Positions 23,087 to 34,015 of a DNA stretch of 44,892 nt are shown here, piece by piece. The stretch comes from Terana coerulea (taxonomy: Eukaryota; Basidiomycota; Agaricomycetes; Polyporales; Phanerochaetaceae): NCBI GenBank assembly GCA_024811115.1, contig JAKOGH010000377.1, positions 1 to 44,892 on the forward strand, read 5' to 3'. The stretch's first letter is position 1; the number at the start of each line of letters is the position of its first letter. The position numbers and the translations under genes are program-made. The notes below the pieces were generated by a model that did no database searches, was not told the origin of the DNA, and saw nothing but the letters and a program-made list of their open reading frames with translations.

Positions 23087-24030
23087 AGGCGATGCAAGGC
23101 ACACGAAGCACAAGGATATTCACCAATACTCGCCTCTGCGCCGTCGCTCAACGCCACCGGTGAATCGTCTAGATGCGGACTTACCGTGCCAGCCTGCGTT
23201 TCATCGCTTGTACTCATCGCCGCGACTCTTGCGCTTTCACACAAAGCCGCTTGTTGGCGGCGCATTAACTGCATCCCGGCGCGCTGTCCGCAATATGCTA
23301 CAGGCCGTGTGTCCTAGGACGCGTACGGGCGTTTGCTGTCGCGACTGCAATCTCAGATGCGGCCGAACAGTCGGGGCCTCCTTCAGCATCGGGTGAGCGT
23401 CGACGAGTAGCACTGACGGCGCGGTCTTGCGCGGCGCAACAGCGGAGTCCGCCCAAGTTCGGGGCAGTGCGTGGAGCCGACAAGAAGTGCCTGCCATTGG
23501 CACACCAGACAGTGCCGCCGCTTGCTCAGTGGAGATCCTACGCCGACGCTGGCGTACTAGGATTGGGACTTTTCCGTGGTGTGCACTCCCGCGATCTACA
23601 CGTCGCGCTTTCCAGAGTCTCTCTGGCACTGACACGTGCTGTATTCAGGAGTTGCCCGATAGTGCGCTTGACCCGACGCGCGTTGCAAATCCGCGCGAGA
23701 GTGTCCAAGTTCCGCGGTCAATACTGCGCAAGTCGGCGGGAGATTGCGCGGCGCGCTCTAAATTGTGGTGAGTGTGTTTTGTTTCCACCCCGGGGTCTCC
23801 GCCGACTTGGGACGACAGCGCGAACGCATGCCTGAAACGCGTCGGGCAGGGTCCATGTCTCCGCACCACGGTGGCGTGGGGCGCCGACGGCGTCGTAAAT
23901 GTCGTGCGTTTCTGACAAGATTCTTCTATTTGCAGCGCGCCATTCATGGGGCACGGGAACGTTAGCGACAGCGTGGAAACGACGTAGCGAGGCACGAAAC
24001 CGGCCAAGGAAGCGATGCTACGCGCCGGAG
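23087..24030. other. GC-rich unresolved coding-like stretch
   Basis: Open frames run on both strands, for example plus 23467-23768 ending at a good donor (GGTGAGTG at 23768) and minus 22882-23274 starting MSTSDETQAGT before a GTAAGT donor. I could not close a model on either strand. No family motif was seen. Confidence 0.35.
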
Positions 24031-24038
24031 CGCACGGG

Positions 24039-24046
24039 TATAAAAG
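24039..24046 (+). promoter_or_regulatory. TATA box followed by a pyrimidine-rich start region
   Basis: GGGTATAAAAGCCAC is followed, 35-80 bp downstream, by a C/T-rich tract (about 24090-24125), the usual layout of a strongly expressed fungal promoter. The nearest candidate gene starts at 24297 after a probable 5'-UTR intron (about 24227-24286). Confidence 0.6.
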
Positions 24047-24296
24047 CCACCCACGAAGACGTGATTCCCCCACCACCCGACTTTCACACTCGCTCCCCCT
24101 CTCGTCTTCCTTCTCTCTCGCCGAGACCGCTTTCGCCAGCAACACCGTCGCTCAGACGTTGCCATCGCCTCCGCCACACCCGTTGGCAGCTGCTTCCGTC
24201 AAGACCGTGGCCGAGGTTGTCGCTGAAGTGAGCAATGTGAGTACTCTATTTGTATTTGTTATTCTGTTTCTAATCGCACTTGGTAGGATCACATTA

Positions 24297-24742
24297 ATGG
24301 CCAGTGATATCGCGCCGCCGTGCCGCCTTGCGGCCGTTTGACCAAGTCTTGACTCTTGACGCGGCGTGCAGAGACGCACTCACGCTCTCGTGTTGGTGGC
24401 GACGGTGTCATGAACGCGCCGCCTTACAATTTTGGCCTCAACTACGATGCTGCCACTGCCAGGGATCAGTCTCTGTCGGCACGCCCATACAATCAGTATA
24501 CACTGTAGTGGCATCGCGCTCCTCAGCTGCATCCCGCGCTAGTAAGCACTTTTCGATCTATTCTGTTCTGTCATCGGCTGACTATCGACTGTTTCTAGGT
24601 TGATTATTTTACTCGTCAGAAGGCGGCTCGACAATGGGCGCCGGATCGGCTGTGCAATTCGACGTGCGGCTCAAATTGTAACGTACTGGTCGGTGCCAAA
24701 ACCAACTCGAAGGCTGAAATTGACACTGATGCTATGTTGTAA
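24297..24742 (+). CDS. Small orphan gene or recent pseudogene with an in-frame TAG
   Basis: Exon 24297-24303 (ATGGCCA) joins 24372 across a 68-bp GT-AG intron and gives MAKTHSRSRVGGDGVMNAPP, then YNFGLNYDAATARDQSLSAR and PYNQYTL, with a TAG at 24506-24508 (47 aa). The same frame stays open after the TAG to 24541, where a 57-bp GT-AG intron leads to 24599-24742, reading VDYFTRQKAARQWAPDRLCN and ending AEIDTDAML. Splicing that keeps phase on both sides of the TAG suggests an original protein of about 106 aa with a nonsense mutation, or a genuine short peptide. No family recognised. The TATA box at 24039 supports transcription of this strand. Confidence 0.38.
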
Positions 24743-26403
24743 TAGTATATGATCCTTGGCCTCAGTGCGAAATCAATAACGCGGTGTTTCTGCCAGTGGT
24801 CACCGAACGGCGGCCCCACGCCTACTCCCTCACCCGCAGCAGACGAAGTCCGCACCACCTTCGTAATTATCGGCGAGAGCTTATAATCACGGCAACGATG
24901 CCACCGTAGCCATTGCTGCGGCGCTGTCAGCCATCTGCTCCTGACAACGTACCGGTACGTACATGCGTTTTAATCTGAAGCTTGTACTGTGACTAAAACT
25001 GTGCTTTTGGACTATATAGATCATTACATGATAACTCCCCCGGCACTCAGTGTCAGAAATATAGATTAATGTTCGAGCTCGTGCTCACCGCGCCCCGACG
25101 CTCGGGCGCTTTCTATTTACATATGTTTGTTCTGCTAGTTACGTGCCTGCTTTCGTACCTGGCGATCGTAGTTAGGTCTGGAGTCATACTGTAGAACATA
25201 TAGCTTACCGGGATCCATCATGAATGCTTGCGCGTTTGCCCCCTCACGCCGACGACGTTCCCCCCGTGCGACCCGTTATTTTGACACTCAGACTTTGAGC
25301 AGGATGAAGCTGTGCTGCCGCTGTCGCCATTGTCCATGAGTGCGGCCAAATATTGCGTGAATCATGGCTGAGCCAGATGAGCATCGCGAGCAGGCAATGA
25401 CAAACAGAAGGGGAACCTATCGTCTTATGTGCGGCGAGTCCCCGGTGACCATGCATCCCATAAGAATCACCAGGGGATTATGCCAGATAGAAAGATTGTA
25501 CGCCCGTGCACACTTATGTCGATAGTGTTTTAGTTGTATCAGGTGTCTCTGTGTGGTATACTGAATACTGCGCTGATGTAATGTACTGGGACCCTCAATA
25601 TATCTATTGACCTGACCAATGCCATTGTGTGCGTACTCTGCTTAAGCACGTACTCGTGCATTCGTTGACTTGTATAAGCTTGTCATGGTTGTAAGTCAGT
25701 CTAGGAAAGGATTGCTGTAACACGTAGTAACATACGCCCTCACAAATATCACAACACTTACTGAGGCTTCACGTTGGCTCCTACATACTGCAGTGCGCGT
25801 GCTAGTATACACTTCTATCCCGTGTCATCCATCCCATCTCAAGCTTCAGTGCATGTCACCCAGTTATTGCTCAGTCATCTTACAGACATAGCCTAGAGCA
25901 CTACCACGTTGTTTGTATTGACTCGTCATGTAGTGCAGTACTCTGTATCACTCGTGTCGTCCATCCCATCTCAGCCTTGTTCTCAGCTATCTAATGGTCT
26001 TATGGTTTGAGCATCACTGTGCCCAAGTCATTCCCGCCTACCTGCCGTACATACGCTATTACTTACTACTTCTGCATAGCATTTGACCGGTCCCAATAGT
26101 ATGCACACATCCTTCACTTGCAAACAAATATATTCATACTATTTATGTATATGTACAGGCAACAGTCCAGACGTGCACTATCAAAAACTTACCAAGCACC
26201 ATAAGCACTGTCAACCATCTAGTGGGTCCAGCAGGACTTGAACGGGACATCAACCGTCCCAGATCCCCTGGGTACACATTTCCGTTTAGCAAGCAGTCCT
26301 TCGTACATAGATGCTTCGCGGATGTCGGCACGCACGGCGGGCTGAACGCGCAGTGTAAGGCGAGGGCCCCGGACATGGACGGCGCACACGCGCGCCGAAT
26401 GGT
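24743..26403. other. Intergenic DNA with short dispersed repeats
   Basis: No gene is supported over about 1.6 kb; all frames are short. Two copies of a motif near GTCGTCCATCCCATCTCAGC lie at about 25821 and 25951, matching the last exon of the orphan gene at 21236. About 26218-26330 shows a weak tRNA-like stretch that I reject. Composition is more AT-rich than the genes around it. Confidence 0.5.
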
Positions 26404-26409
26404 TTGTTA

Positions 26410-27858
26410 TCAACGTGCTTTCGCATTCTGGGAGAACCAAAAGTATCCACTTCCACCATCAGACGCTTGGTACAGCTCGGGCGGGCTCAGGAACCGAGCC
26501 GCGCTCGAGGGCGACTCGCGCGGGACGCCGTACCACCCAGCGAACGCCGAGGCACTGTGCGGCGTCCGGGGAAAGTCGAGGAGCGACGGGGGAATGCCCA
26601 AGGAGGCGGTGTTCGGCGGCGTGTTGATGACGGCCCGGTCGAACGTGGACGTGGTGGAGGGCGACCCACTTAGGAGGGCGCCCATTGCTAGCAGACCGAC
26701 TACAAACCTGGAGTGAACAGCAGGTCGGTCAGACTGGTGAACACGAAGTGCAGCGGGACGGACGAACCCAGCTTTCCGAGTTGACCGGGGCTCGGGCATA
26801 CCCATGTTGACTTCCGACAGACCTGTGTCCGAGACAGCGCGCGGGGCCAGCAACGCCGGTGATGCACTTGCGGCCGAGACGGGGACAGGCGGGAGCGGCG
26901 ACTGAGGCACGGGCGACGTTGGCCTCAATTCGATTGTAAGATCCTTCTTGCGCGGGCGACGTGAACGAACGGCAGATAATTTGAAGCTTCGAGCGACGGT
27001 GATTCCGGGGACATGGGCGACACTTCTTCAGGGATAGACGCGACTGGCGTTCTGTACGGACCGCCGAGCATGATGGGAATCGCCGCAGAGCGCAAGGGCG
27101 AGAGTGTGAATTCTGCAGAACGCCCTGCACACGCACATTCGTTAGTCACAAGTGTGAAATGATACGTGTGCACGTACCAATGATGTCGAATGCCAAAATC
27201 TCGGGCGTAGTGCTCTCGTCCATCAGATTCTGTGCCTGCCCTTGGTAGTCGAAGCGCATCTTCAACCACATCTCCAAGTCATCAGCCGTGCGGGACGTGA
27301 GGCCAGAACAGATCAGCGGCACGTCCGTGGGTACGGGCGCCGGCGACGCGCAGAGACGGGCTGTTTCTTCGGCTACCTCCATCGCAATCTCCAGGTAGCT
27401 GTAGTCAATGCGGCCGCAGCTCGTGTCAACTTGCAACAGAGGAGTACGCGGTGCAAAGTGGCTGGCCGGCGACAGAGTGAGCGCGACGGGGCTTGAGGGG
27501 CAACTGCGATGATGACCGATGCCTGACGCGGCATCCCGCGGGCTGCTGTACGTGAACCGCCTCACTACGGCGGAGCGTGGATGGAGGAACTTGGTCTGCT
27601 CGCTGGGGAGCGTGTTGCTCCTGGTCTTGCTCTTGGACAGAGGGCTTCTGGGCAGTGGCGACTTGATAGGTCCATTCACGTCAGAGGCGGTGTCTTCGTT
27701 ACAGTGCTGGACGACCACGATGGGCGGGGGACCCTGCACGCGTCCCTTGAAGCGCGACCTGGCCAGCAGCGAGACTTCAGCATCCCGTCCGACACGCCAC
27801 CGACGCTCGCGACTCACGCTTGACGGCGCATCTCCTGCACATGCTGCATCCGGCTCAT
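26410..27858 (-). pseudogene. Frameshifted second copy of the 445-aa orphan gene
   Basis: Same three-exon structure as copy 1: 27858-27818, 27758-27178 and 27124-26410. In the third exon the run of five G at 10881-10885 is four G here (27007-27010). The frame therefore leaves the copy-1 sequence after VSPMSP and stops at about 26925, about 32 codons on. The remaining ~175 codons downstream of the break stay open and nearly unchanged in sequence, so the break is recent or an assembly error. The last residues before the original stop read NAKAR instead of NAKER. Confidence 0.75.
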
Positions 27859-28055
27859 ACTCGCGGGCTCTGATGCTGTGTTCGTCGTTTCGCGTTTCGA
27901 AGTGCTGCAAGCGAGAAAGTCGAAAGTTGCAAGCGTGGAAGAAGGACCAGACGGCCTGCGAATGGCGGAAGGGGGTACGAAAGGTCTTGGAAAGAACGTA
28001 AGGGGGCCGTGGACGGTGACTGCCAGCAGTAAGGAGCCCGACGACGGCGTGTGGC

Positions 28056-28064
28056 TTTTTATAC
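28056..28064 (-). promoter_or_regulatory. TATA box of copy 2
   Basis: The minus strand reads GGTATAAAAAGCC, one A longer than copy 1, at the same distance upstream of the start at 27858. Confidence 0.5.
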
Positions 28065-28490
28065 CTTTCGAACATGTTGCCCAGGCGCTAGGTCGCAACT
28101 GATCATCCCGCCCGAGATCATTGCACTCTGTTGCAGATGTCTCACCGGCCAATCACCGTCATGGCGAGAGTCGTCAGGTCCGAGTCGTGTACTGTATGTG
28201 CTGAACCGACTCGGGTAGAAGTTTGAAGGGGTTGGTCGTGACCTCGAGTTGGCCTCGGTGCGCTCATGACAGACAACAAGAGTTTGTCTCAGGCAACCAC
28301 TTGCTCTCTTGATCCATTTTATTCAAAAGCCTGAAACCCACGGCAGGGTCCATCGTCCGAGCGCACTCAGCGACATTTCGCGGTTGTCCGGTCAAAGAAG
28401 AAGCGAGAGGTTGGGGAAAGGATTTTTGGAAGATCAGGGTGAAGTGCAAGGTGAAGTGCAAGTTCGACACTGCATGCGGGTACAGGCGAA

Positions 28491-28882
28491 GCGCCGTCTA
28501 GATCCAGTATGATCTGCGGGACGCCAGCTCTATTCCACTTCCCAGTCAACACGGAGCGCGTTGTTGACTTTCGAAGAACTATTGAATAACGGCGACAATA
28601 CAGCAACGGTGCACAGGCATTAGGACACAGAAAACACATCGTACATGACAGAGCAAGAGGACAGCGAGACATCTATGAGAGTATTAGTATACGATTGGTC
28701 GGAACAATGAGCGACAGCGGGTCAGCAGTGAGGTAGTAGTGACAAGAGAACGACAAAAGAAAGAGAAACCCCGTAGCATCGTTGCATCCCTCAGACAGGC
28801 ATGCAATCGGGTGTGTCCGCCACTCTGCAACGGAGAGGTATCTCCGCAAGATAGTAGCCAGGATTGACGGCGTCGAGTGCGA
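28491..28882. other. Region between the duplication and the zinc-finger gene
   Basis: Downstream of the zinc-finger stop codon (minus strand), so probably its 3' UTR and terminator. No other signal seen. Confidence 0.4.
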
Positions 28883-30770
28883 TCACAGCCCATCAGCGAA
28901 CGAGCCGTAGTCGCTATCCGCCCAAGGGCCTTGGGAAGGGTGCGTCGACGGAAAATCCATGGGAGGACAATCGCTCCGGTACTGAGGCTGGTGGTAGGCA
29001 AACGGGCCCTCGGGCACGGGGTCGGGATGGAAGTCCCTGCGGTAGGCAATTTGAGCGGCAGCAACCAAGCTATTGAAAGGAGACTGGCTCTCGGGTACGG
29101 GGTCGGGATGGAAGTCCCTGTGATAGGCAATTTGAGCGGCAGCGACCAAGCTATTGAAAGGAGACTGGTAGTAGATTGAGCTGGGCGGTTGCGTTTGAGC
29201 CGTTGTCGAGTAGCCGTTCCCGTACGTCCAAGAACTGCGGCCAGTGTTCGAAGTCGACGGTTGGGTCCACATCTCAGGATACGCTATTTGATGCGCGCGA
29301 AGGACAGCGGGGTCGCAAGGATGGTCCCAGCCAGGAGGGGTGTATGCGGCCTCGTCGGACGGACCCTGAGTCGAATGGTGAGCACCAGATTGAGGGCCAG
29401 ATCCGTAGCCGTGCGCTGTGGGACGGACTGCGTGCCGGGTGGCGTACTGCATGTCGAGAGCGGGATTGGACAAATGCTCTGGAGGAGCTACTGCGACGGG
29501 AGCCGCCGCAGACATTTGTGCGTCCTCTTCCTCAGTGTCGCTGTCAAATACCTGCTCTGAGTCGGGCAAGATGGCGGACACGACTTCCGGAGATGCGGTA
29601 CCTTCTACCTCGGATTCTTCGTCCTCGCTGTCAGTCTCGCCATCGTCCAAGTTTGCATTGGGATCATCAAGGTCAAGCCCGTAAGTCTTTCGCACGAACT
29701 CGCGGAGGGATTCTCTTGTGAGGCGCAGCTCCTTCGGGGCGTACTCGTACTTAGGGCCAGCGCCGAGCGAAGGGGCACGGCCGTCGTTATAGTGAGTGTA
29801 CTCCCAAAGCTCGCCGTAGTTGACGTTGTTGCTGGGGCCGCTGTAGACTTGAGGCGGCGCGCGGCGTTCGCGGTTCTTCGGCCACCCATGTTCTGCCTGA
29901 CGGTGTCTGAGCAACTGGGCCTCGCTCCTGCAGACCTTGGAGCACGCGAACGCCTTGCTTTCATCTGTAGCCTCTGCGAACACCACCCTGCACGGCAACC
30001 CAACATCACCGCCCGAGCTGCGATGAGAGAGTTGTCAATCGTCTAAACGAGAACAGCAAAAAGCAGTTTACGTACTGCTTCCCTAGGTGAGTCTTGAAGT
30101 TGGGCTTCTGGACAGCGGTATAAGTGCATTCCTTGTTGCCGAGCTTATGGTCGCAGCAGCGGAAGGGCCGCCTGCGCGAGCGTCGTCGGTAAGTCAAGCC
30201 AAGGCCACAGATTTCGTAATGTAACTCACTGCCAGCTGTAGACATGCGAGTACAAATGGCGTTTCATATCGTAGTTAGTGCTATAGAAGGAGCCGTTACA
30301 TAGGTCGCAAGGGCGCAGCTGACAATGCCTCTCAGTCAGGTAAGTTGACGAAATAATGGGATACGTACCTGGCCTCTGTTGGCAGCGGCCCGCGCGTCCG
30401 GCACCTCTGGCTTGTTGACTGTCTTAAACTTGTTCTCGATGCCGATGACTTGAGCCTTCGCGTTGCGAGACTGCTTGCCCTGTTCAGCGGCCAGTCAGTG
30501 CCAAAGACGTGGAGCTCAAAATAGGGGAGGGCTGACCATGCTGGATACGGTCTTGTGTTGTTTCTGAGCACGGGGCCGGAGGGCCCGCCCGCCGATCGCG
30601 TTGCCAAAGTCATCATCGATATTGACGTCTTCATTTACCTCATCCGCAAAACCAACTTGCTTTCGGACCTCTGCCTGGACTTCCTTGGGCTGCGGGATGT
30701 TTCCCGCAGTCGTTGGAGCGAGCGACGCGCGAGTGAACACACCGCCGTTCGTCAGACGGATCCGGCCCAT
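28883..30770 (-). CDS. C2H2-type zinc-finger protein, 558 aa
   Basis: Probable nuclear DNA-binding regulator. Five exons: 30770-30537, 30479-30369, 30330-30230, 30171-30076, 30017-28883, totalling 1677 nt (559 codons with stop). Fingers fall at about residues 120-205: CDLCNGSFYSTNYDMKRHLY with SH, then FRCCDHKLGNKECTYTAVQK leading to THLGKH (second His supplied across the last intron), and CSKVCRSEAQLLRHRQAEH, which is short and atypical. An acidic segment (about residues 270-310, DDGETDSEDEESEVEGT) and a Pro/Ser/Gln-rich tail suggest an activation region. The tail contains a 27-residue tandem duplication beginning QSPFNSLVAAAQIAY. The start follows a weak TATA-like site about 110 bp upstream. 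Targets unknown. Confidence 0.82.
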
Positions 30771-31820
30771 AGTGAAAGCAAGTGTGGATAAGGTGTTTTG
30801 AAACAAGGAGGTATGAGGGGAGAGTGATCGCTGGCGGTAGATGACACCTGAGTTGGGAGACTGGGGGCAAAACGGGGATCTAAATACGCCAGGGGGCGTG
30901 ACCAGAAGTGGCCGAGCGCAAATCGCCGAAGGGGAAAGAACAAAGGAGCAGGCGTGGTGGCGTTGGTGGCCTGGGAGAGTCAATGCCACCTATGACATAC
31001 ACGCCCATGGATAGGTGGCCGCGCGGATTCTCTCGCGTCCAGAATCCTTTGACGGCAAAAAGCAGAGGGAATTCGTTTTGCTTTAGGCAGTATGTTCGTT
31101 ACATTGGCCTGATGGGCTTGCTGTTGGTGCTTGGGGCGATCGACTCGGAGTTTGGACCCTCCGAGTAGAAAGAGATAGCCTACGGACCGGGACTGGAAGC
31201 CTCCTGCAACAATGTCTTGCGGGGTCTGAGAGACATTGGTCAGCAAATTTACTACCTTATGTATGAGATGCACACCGTATGCGTACTTGGGAGGGGTAGA
31301 ACGACAACATCTGCTTTACGAAAGTTACCATGTGAAAAATTGCACATTTCATTACTGACTTACCAAGGTACTGAATGCTCTGGAGTACTGCGCTTCCATT
31401 TTGAAGACGTTAGACACGCCCTTCGTCGAACATTTATCAAGAATCTCTGACCATGTCCAGAGATTAATACTGTATAGGCGTTACATAGACAGTTCTATCA
31501 CATAGTATCAGTGTCAAGCAGTCACCGTATAACATGAGTAATTTGCGTCATACCACAGCTTACAGTCTCTTCCCCAGCATGCCGTTGAGTCTCCTTCCGC
31601 TTAGTAGCCATCACTGCCCTGCTTAGATGGTCAGACAGGTCGGACGCTTGAGCTGAGTTCAAGCTTCAAGTTTTGTGTTTGAGTTTGGGACAAGGGGCCG
31701 TAGCAAGGTATGTGTCTTGCATTAAACCTTCAACTCTGCCCGATGCTAAACGTGACAGAGTCGGTATATGAGAGGCAAGTGAAAGCCGAAGCGAGCTCAG
31801 GTCGTCTGTCCAAGCGGTGT
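30771..31820. other. Intergenic region upstream of the zinc-finger gene
   Basis: About 1 kb without a supported gene. A TATA-like GCGTATTTAGAT lies on the minus strand at about 30880-30895. Frames here are short and lack splice or family support. Confidence 0.45.
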
Positions 31821-32738
31821 CATCGAAAGGAATCCCGGCGGCTCCTACCGATTACGCCAATTTGCAGGTTAGGCGCTCAATTTCCGTATTCGGAGAGGCT
31901 TCCGATCAGCCCGTAAGACGCTTGCACGGATTCTACTCCTTGGACCGATTCTACCACTTGTAACATTGCTGAAGGAGTTATGGTGAGTTACAACCTGCTT
32001 GCGTCTTTCTCATGAAAGGCTGAAACTCTTTCAGCACCCATTTTTATCATTTCTCACGTCCGGTGCCGGCGGCTGACAGAAACTCTGGTGAGTACCTCAG
32101 CCCAACCTGAATGCTGTCCTAGTCAACCTACGTTCAGTAAGTTACTGTCTATCCGCCTACCCTAACGGACGGCACTACAAAAATTATCCATGGTTTAAAC
32201 AGTGAGTATTTAGTTTCTCAGCAATATTGTTTGACAACGCGCCCTTTGTATTTAGCATAGACATATCCCCTGACCTCGCCCGCCTCTGCGTGTGCCAGCG
32301 CTGGGATATGGGACTCCTTATGAGGGTTTACTTGGCCGTTGAAGCGCTGCGGTTTGAATCTCAACGGCATGCCATACAACGTGGAGCTCAAGTATGACTT
32401 AGAGTTTGTTATTGCCGGTGTCTCTCACGGGCGTGCAGGCTGTCACAAAGGGTAACACTTCAGGGTGGGGTGTTGCAATTTGGGAACAATGTCTCAGATT
32501 CCAGGTCAGTGCGCAGTCAGCGCTGTTGCGGTTGTGCTGACTCAACAGCTGGCTGCATGTGCATATAAGGCACACGCAACTCTGCGAATCTGCTCACCCA
32601 CTTGTAAGTTCTGACTGTGCGCCAAATTCAAATGTCTGTACTGATATGCTACACACACCTTAGATCTCGCTCCCGTCCGCTCGCTACTACACAGACAACC
32701 AAGATAAGTACATGTTTGCATCTCATCCCTGTCTGGAT

Positions 32739-33098
32739 TAGTGATTGGCAAGGGTAAACCCTCCATGCTCAGAGGGCAACCCTTACCCTTACCCTCCAAT
32801 ACCCTTACCCTTATGAAGGGTAAGGGTTGAGGGTTACCCTTCAAACCCTTGCCAAAATAGGCTGAAAATAGTGCTTTAAGTGCCTTTCCCCACTTACTTA
32901 TAATGTCAGTCTTCTATTTGAGTGGCTTGCATTGGTATAGAAAGCACTTATAACACTTGCAGCCCTCTCTAGCAATATGCCTAGTGCTTGAATAAAGACC
33001 CCTGCCAGACAAGGGTTAACTTTCCTCAACCCTTACCCTTACCCTCCGTACCCTTACCCTTAACCCTCGGAGGGTTTGCGAACCCTTGCCTATTACTA
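32739..33098. mobile_element. Non-autonomous hAT-type MITE (360 bp, 8-bp TSD)
   Basis: Flanked by the direct repeat GTCTGGAT (32731-32738 and 33099-33106). The element begins TAGTGATTGGCAAGGGT and ends with the reverse complement of TAGTAATAGGCAAGGGT, a 17-bp terminal inverted repeat with two mismatches. An 8-bp target duplication with TAG/CAG-type termini is the signature of the hAT superfamily. Both subterminal regions are packed with AAGGGT/ACCCTT motifs, typical of transposase-binding repeats. There is no coding capacity. The right palindrome arm keeps the empty site, GTCTGGCTACTGAC in matching orientation. Confidence 0.85.
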
Positions 33099-33529
33099 GT
33101 CTGGATACTGACAGATGAATGCTACTTAGGACTGCAGCGTGAGGAGAGGAAAGGGAGAGCTTTCAAGGATGGCAGTTGACGACGTGAGTACAGTCAGGGC
33201 ATCTTGCCATTTCAGGAGGTAAGCTCACATGCCTTGTCCCTTGTCTCAGCTTATGAATCCCACTCAGGGTCTCGGCAGGCGTGTGAACTGGTAGCAGGGT
33301 ATTTTTACAGTGCGCGACGCCCGAGATGTATTTACACATAAATGATTAGTTAAATAATCAGCCAGTGTTATTGCATAAAAATACAACGAGAGCAAAAGGT
33401 GTGAAAAAATACAAGAAATTCAGAATGATGTAGCCGTGCAGAGCTGAGAATAAGCCACAAGCTGGCAAGCATTGCTCAGGCCACAAGCGGTGGGATGGTC
33501 TGTTAACTTGGAATCAACTCCTAACTCAC

Positions 33530-33745
33530 TTGCATGCTGATTGTAAGAGTATTACAAGTGGCATACAAACAATCCCGGGCGACTACGGAGATTGGACGCC
33601 TTGTGCCAATTTCACCAATTACAAGACGATTCTACCACTCAGAAGACGCTTGCATGTATTCCAGACGCTGTACAAGGTTGTGGGAAATTTTGGGGTTTTT
33701 CTCGATGGTGCGGCTGCCAGCAAGCGCAAGTGCAAAGTTCGCTAG
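33530..33745 (+). pseudogene. Conserved exon-like frame in the left palindrome arm
   Basis: The frame reads GLLTWNQLLTHLHADCKSI from 33499, then GDYGDWTPCANFTNYKTILP and LHVFQTLYKVVGNFGVFLDG. It is nearly identical to the frame on the opposite strand in the right arm. The composition is that of an ordinary protein exon, but no family is recognised and the flanking exon candidates in this arm contain stops. Treated as a gene remnant. Confidence 0.5.
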
Positions 33746-33799
33746 CGCCCACATCCAGCGATCGGATCTGATATTTTGATCTCAACACTGCTTACATAA

Positions 33800-34015
33800 T
33801 CAGGCAAATGGAGGAAATTCGAACCTGTCAATGCGCACATCGAGAAAAACCCCAAAATTTCCCACAACCTTGTACAGTGTCTGGAATACGTGCAAGCGTC
33901 TCCTGAGTGGTAGAATCGTCTTGTAATCGGTGAAATTGGCACAAGGCGTCCAATCTCCGTAGTCACCCGGGATCGTTTGTATGACACTTATAATACTCTT
34001 GCAATCAGCATGCAA
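33800..34015 (-). pseudogene. Conserved exon-like frame in the right palindrome arm
   Basis: Mirror copy of the left-arm frame, differing mainly in SVIQ for SGIQ and TDY for TNY before diverging after FGVFLD at the loop. Upstream in the same arm (minus 34592-34344) is another exon-like frame, YLIGLEHEDRKGGPSMTIVN continuing to ASWHFTR, ending at a GTGAGC donor. The right arm therefore preserves more of the ancestral gene than the left. Confidence 0.5.

Larger units (their letters stand above)
26404..28490. repeat. Segmental duplication, copy 2
   Basis: Direct repeat of 10281-12150, shifted by 16125-16126 bp. It includes the whole orphan gene, its introns and its TATA box. A ~195-bp segment (about 28217-28411) is present only here. 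The most informative difference is one G lost at 27007-27010. Confidence 0.93.

Noticed and set aside
22425..23274. Protein-like minus-strand frames opposite the Cys-containing gene, one starting MSTSDETQAGT before a GTAAGT donor
   Set aside because: Could not be joined into a closed model; kept only as doubt about the strand of that gene.
26218..26330. tRNA-Ser(GCU)-like sequence on the minus strand with a GTTCAAGTCC B-box-like segment
   Set aside because: No acceptor or T stem can be formed and the A box is poor; too weak to call.
27146..28075. Longer minus frame starting MFERYKKPHAVV in duplication copy 2
   Set aside because: Its start codon lies upstream of the TATA box and the frame reads through the proposed first intron; copy 1 lacks it because of a one-base difference.
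29176..29721. 181-codon plus-strand frame
   Set aside because: Antisense shadow of the last exon of the zinc-finger gene.
32750..33090. Telomere-like repeats (CCCTTA / TAAGGG)
   Set aside because: The order is GGGTAA rather than the TTAGGG telomere unit, and the motifs are symmetrically placed inside the hAT-type MITE.
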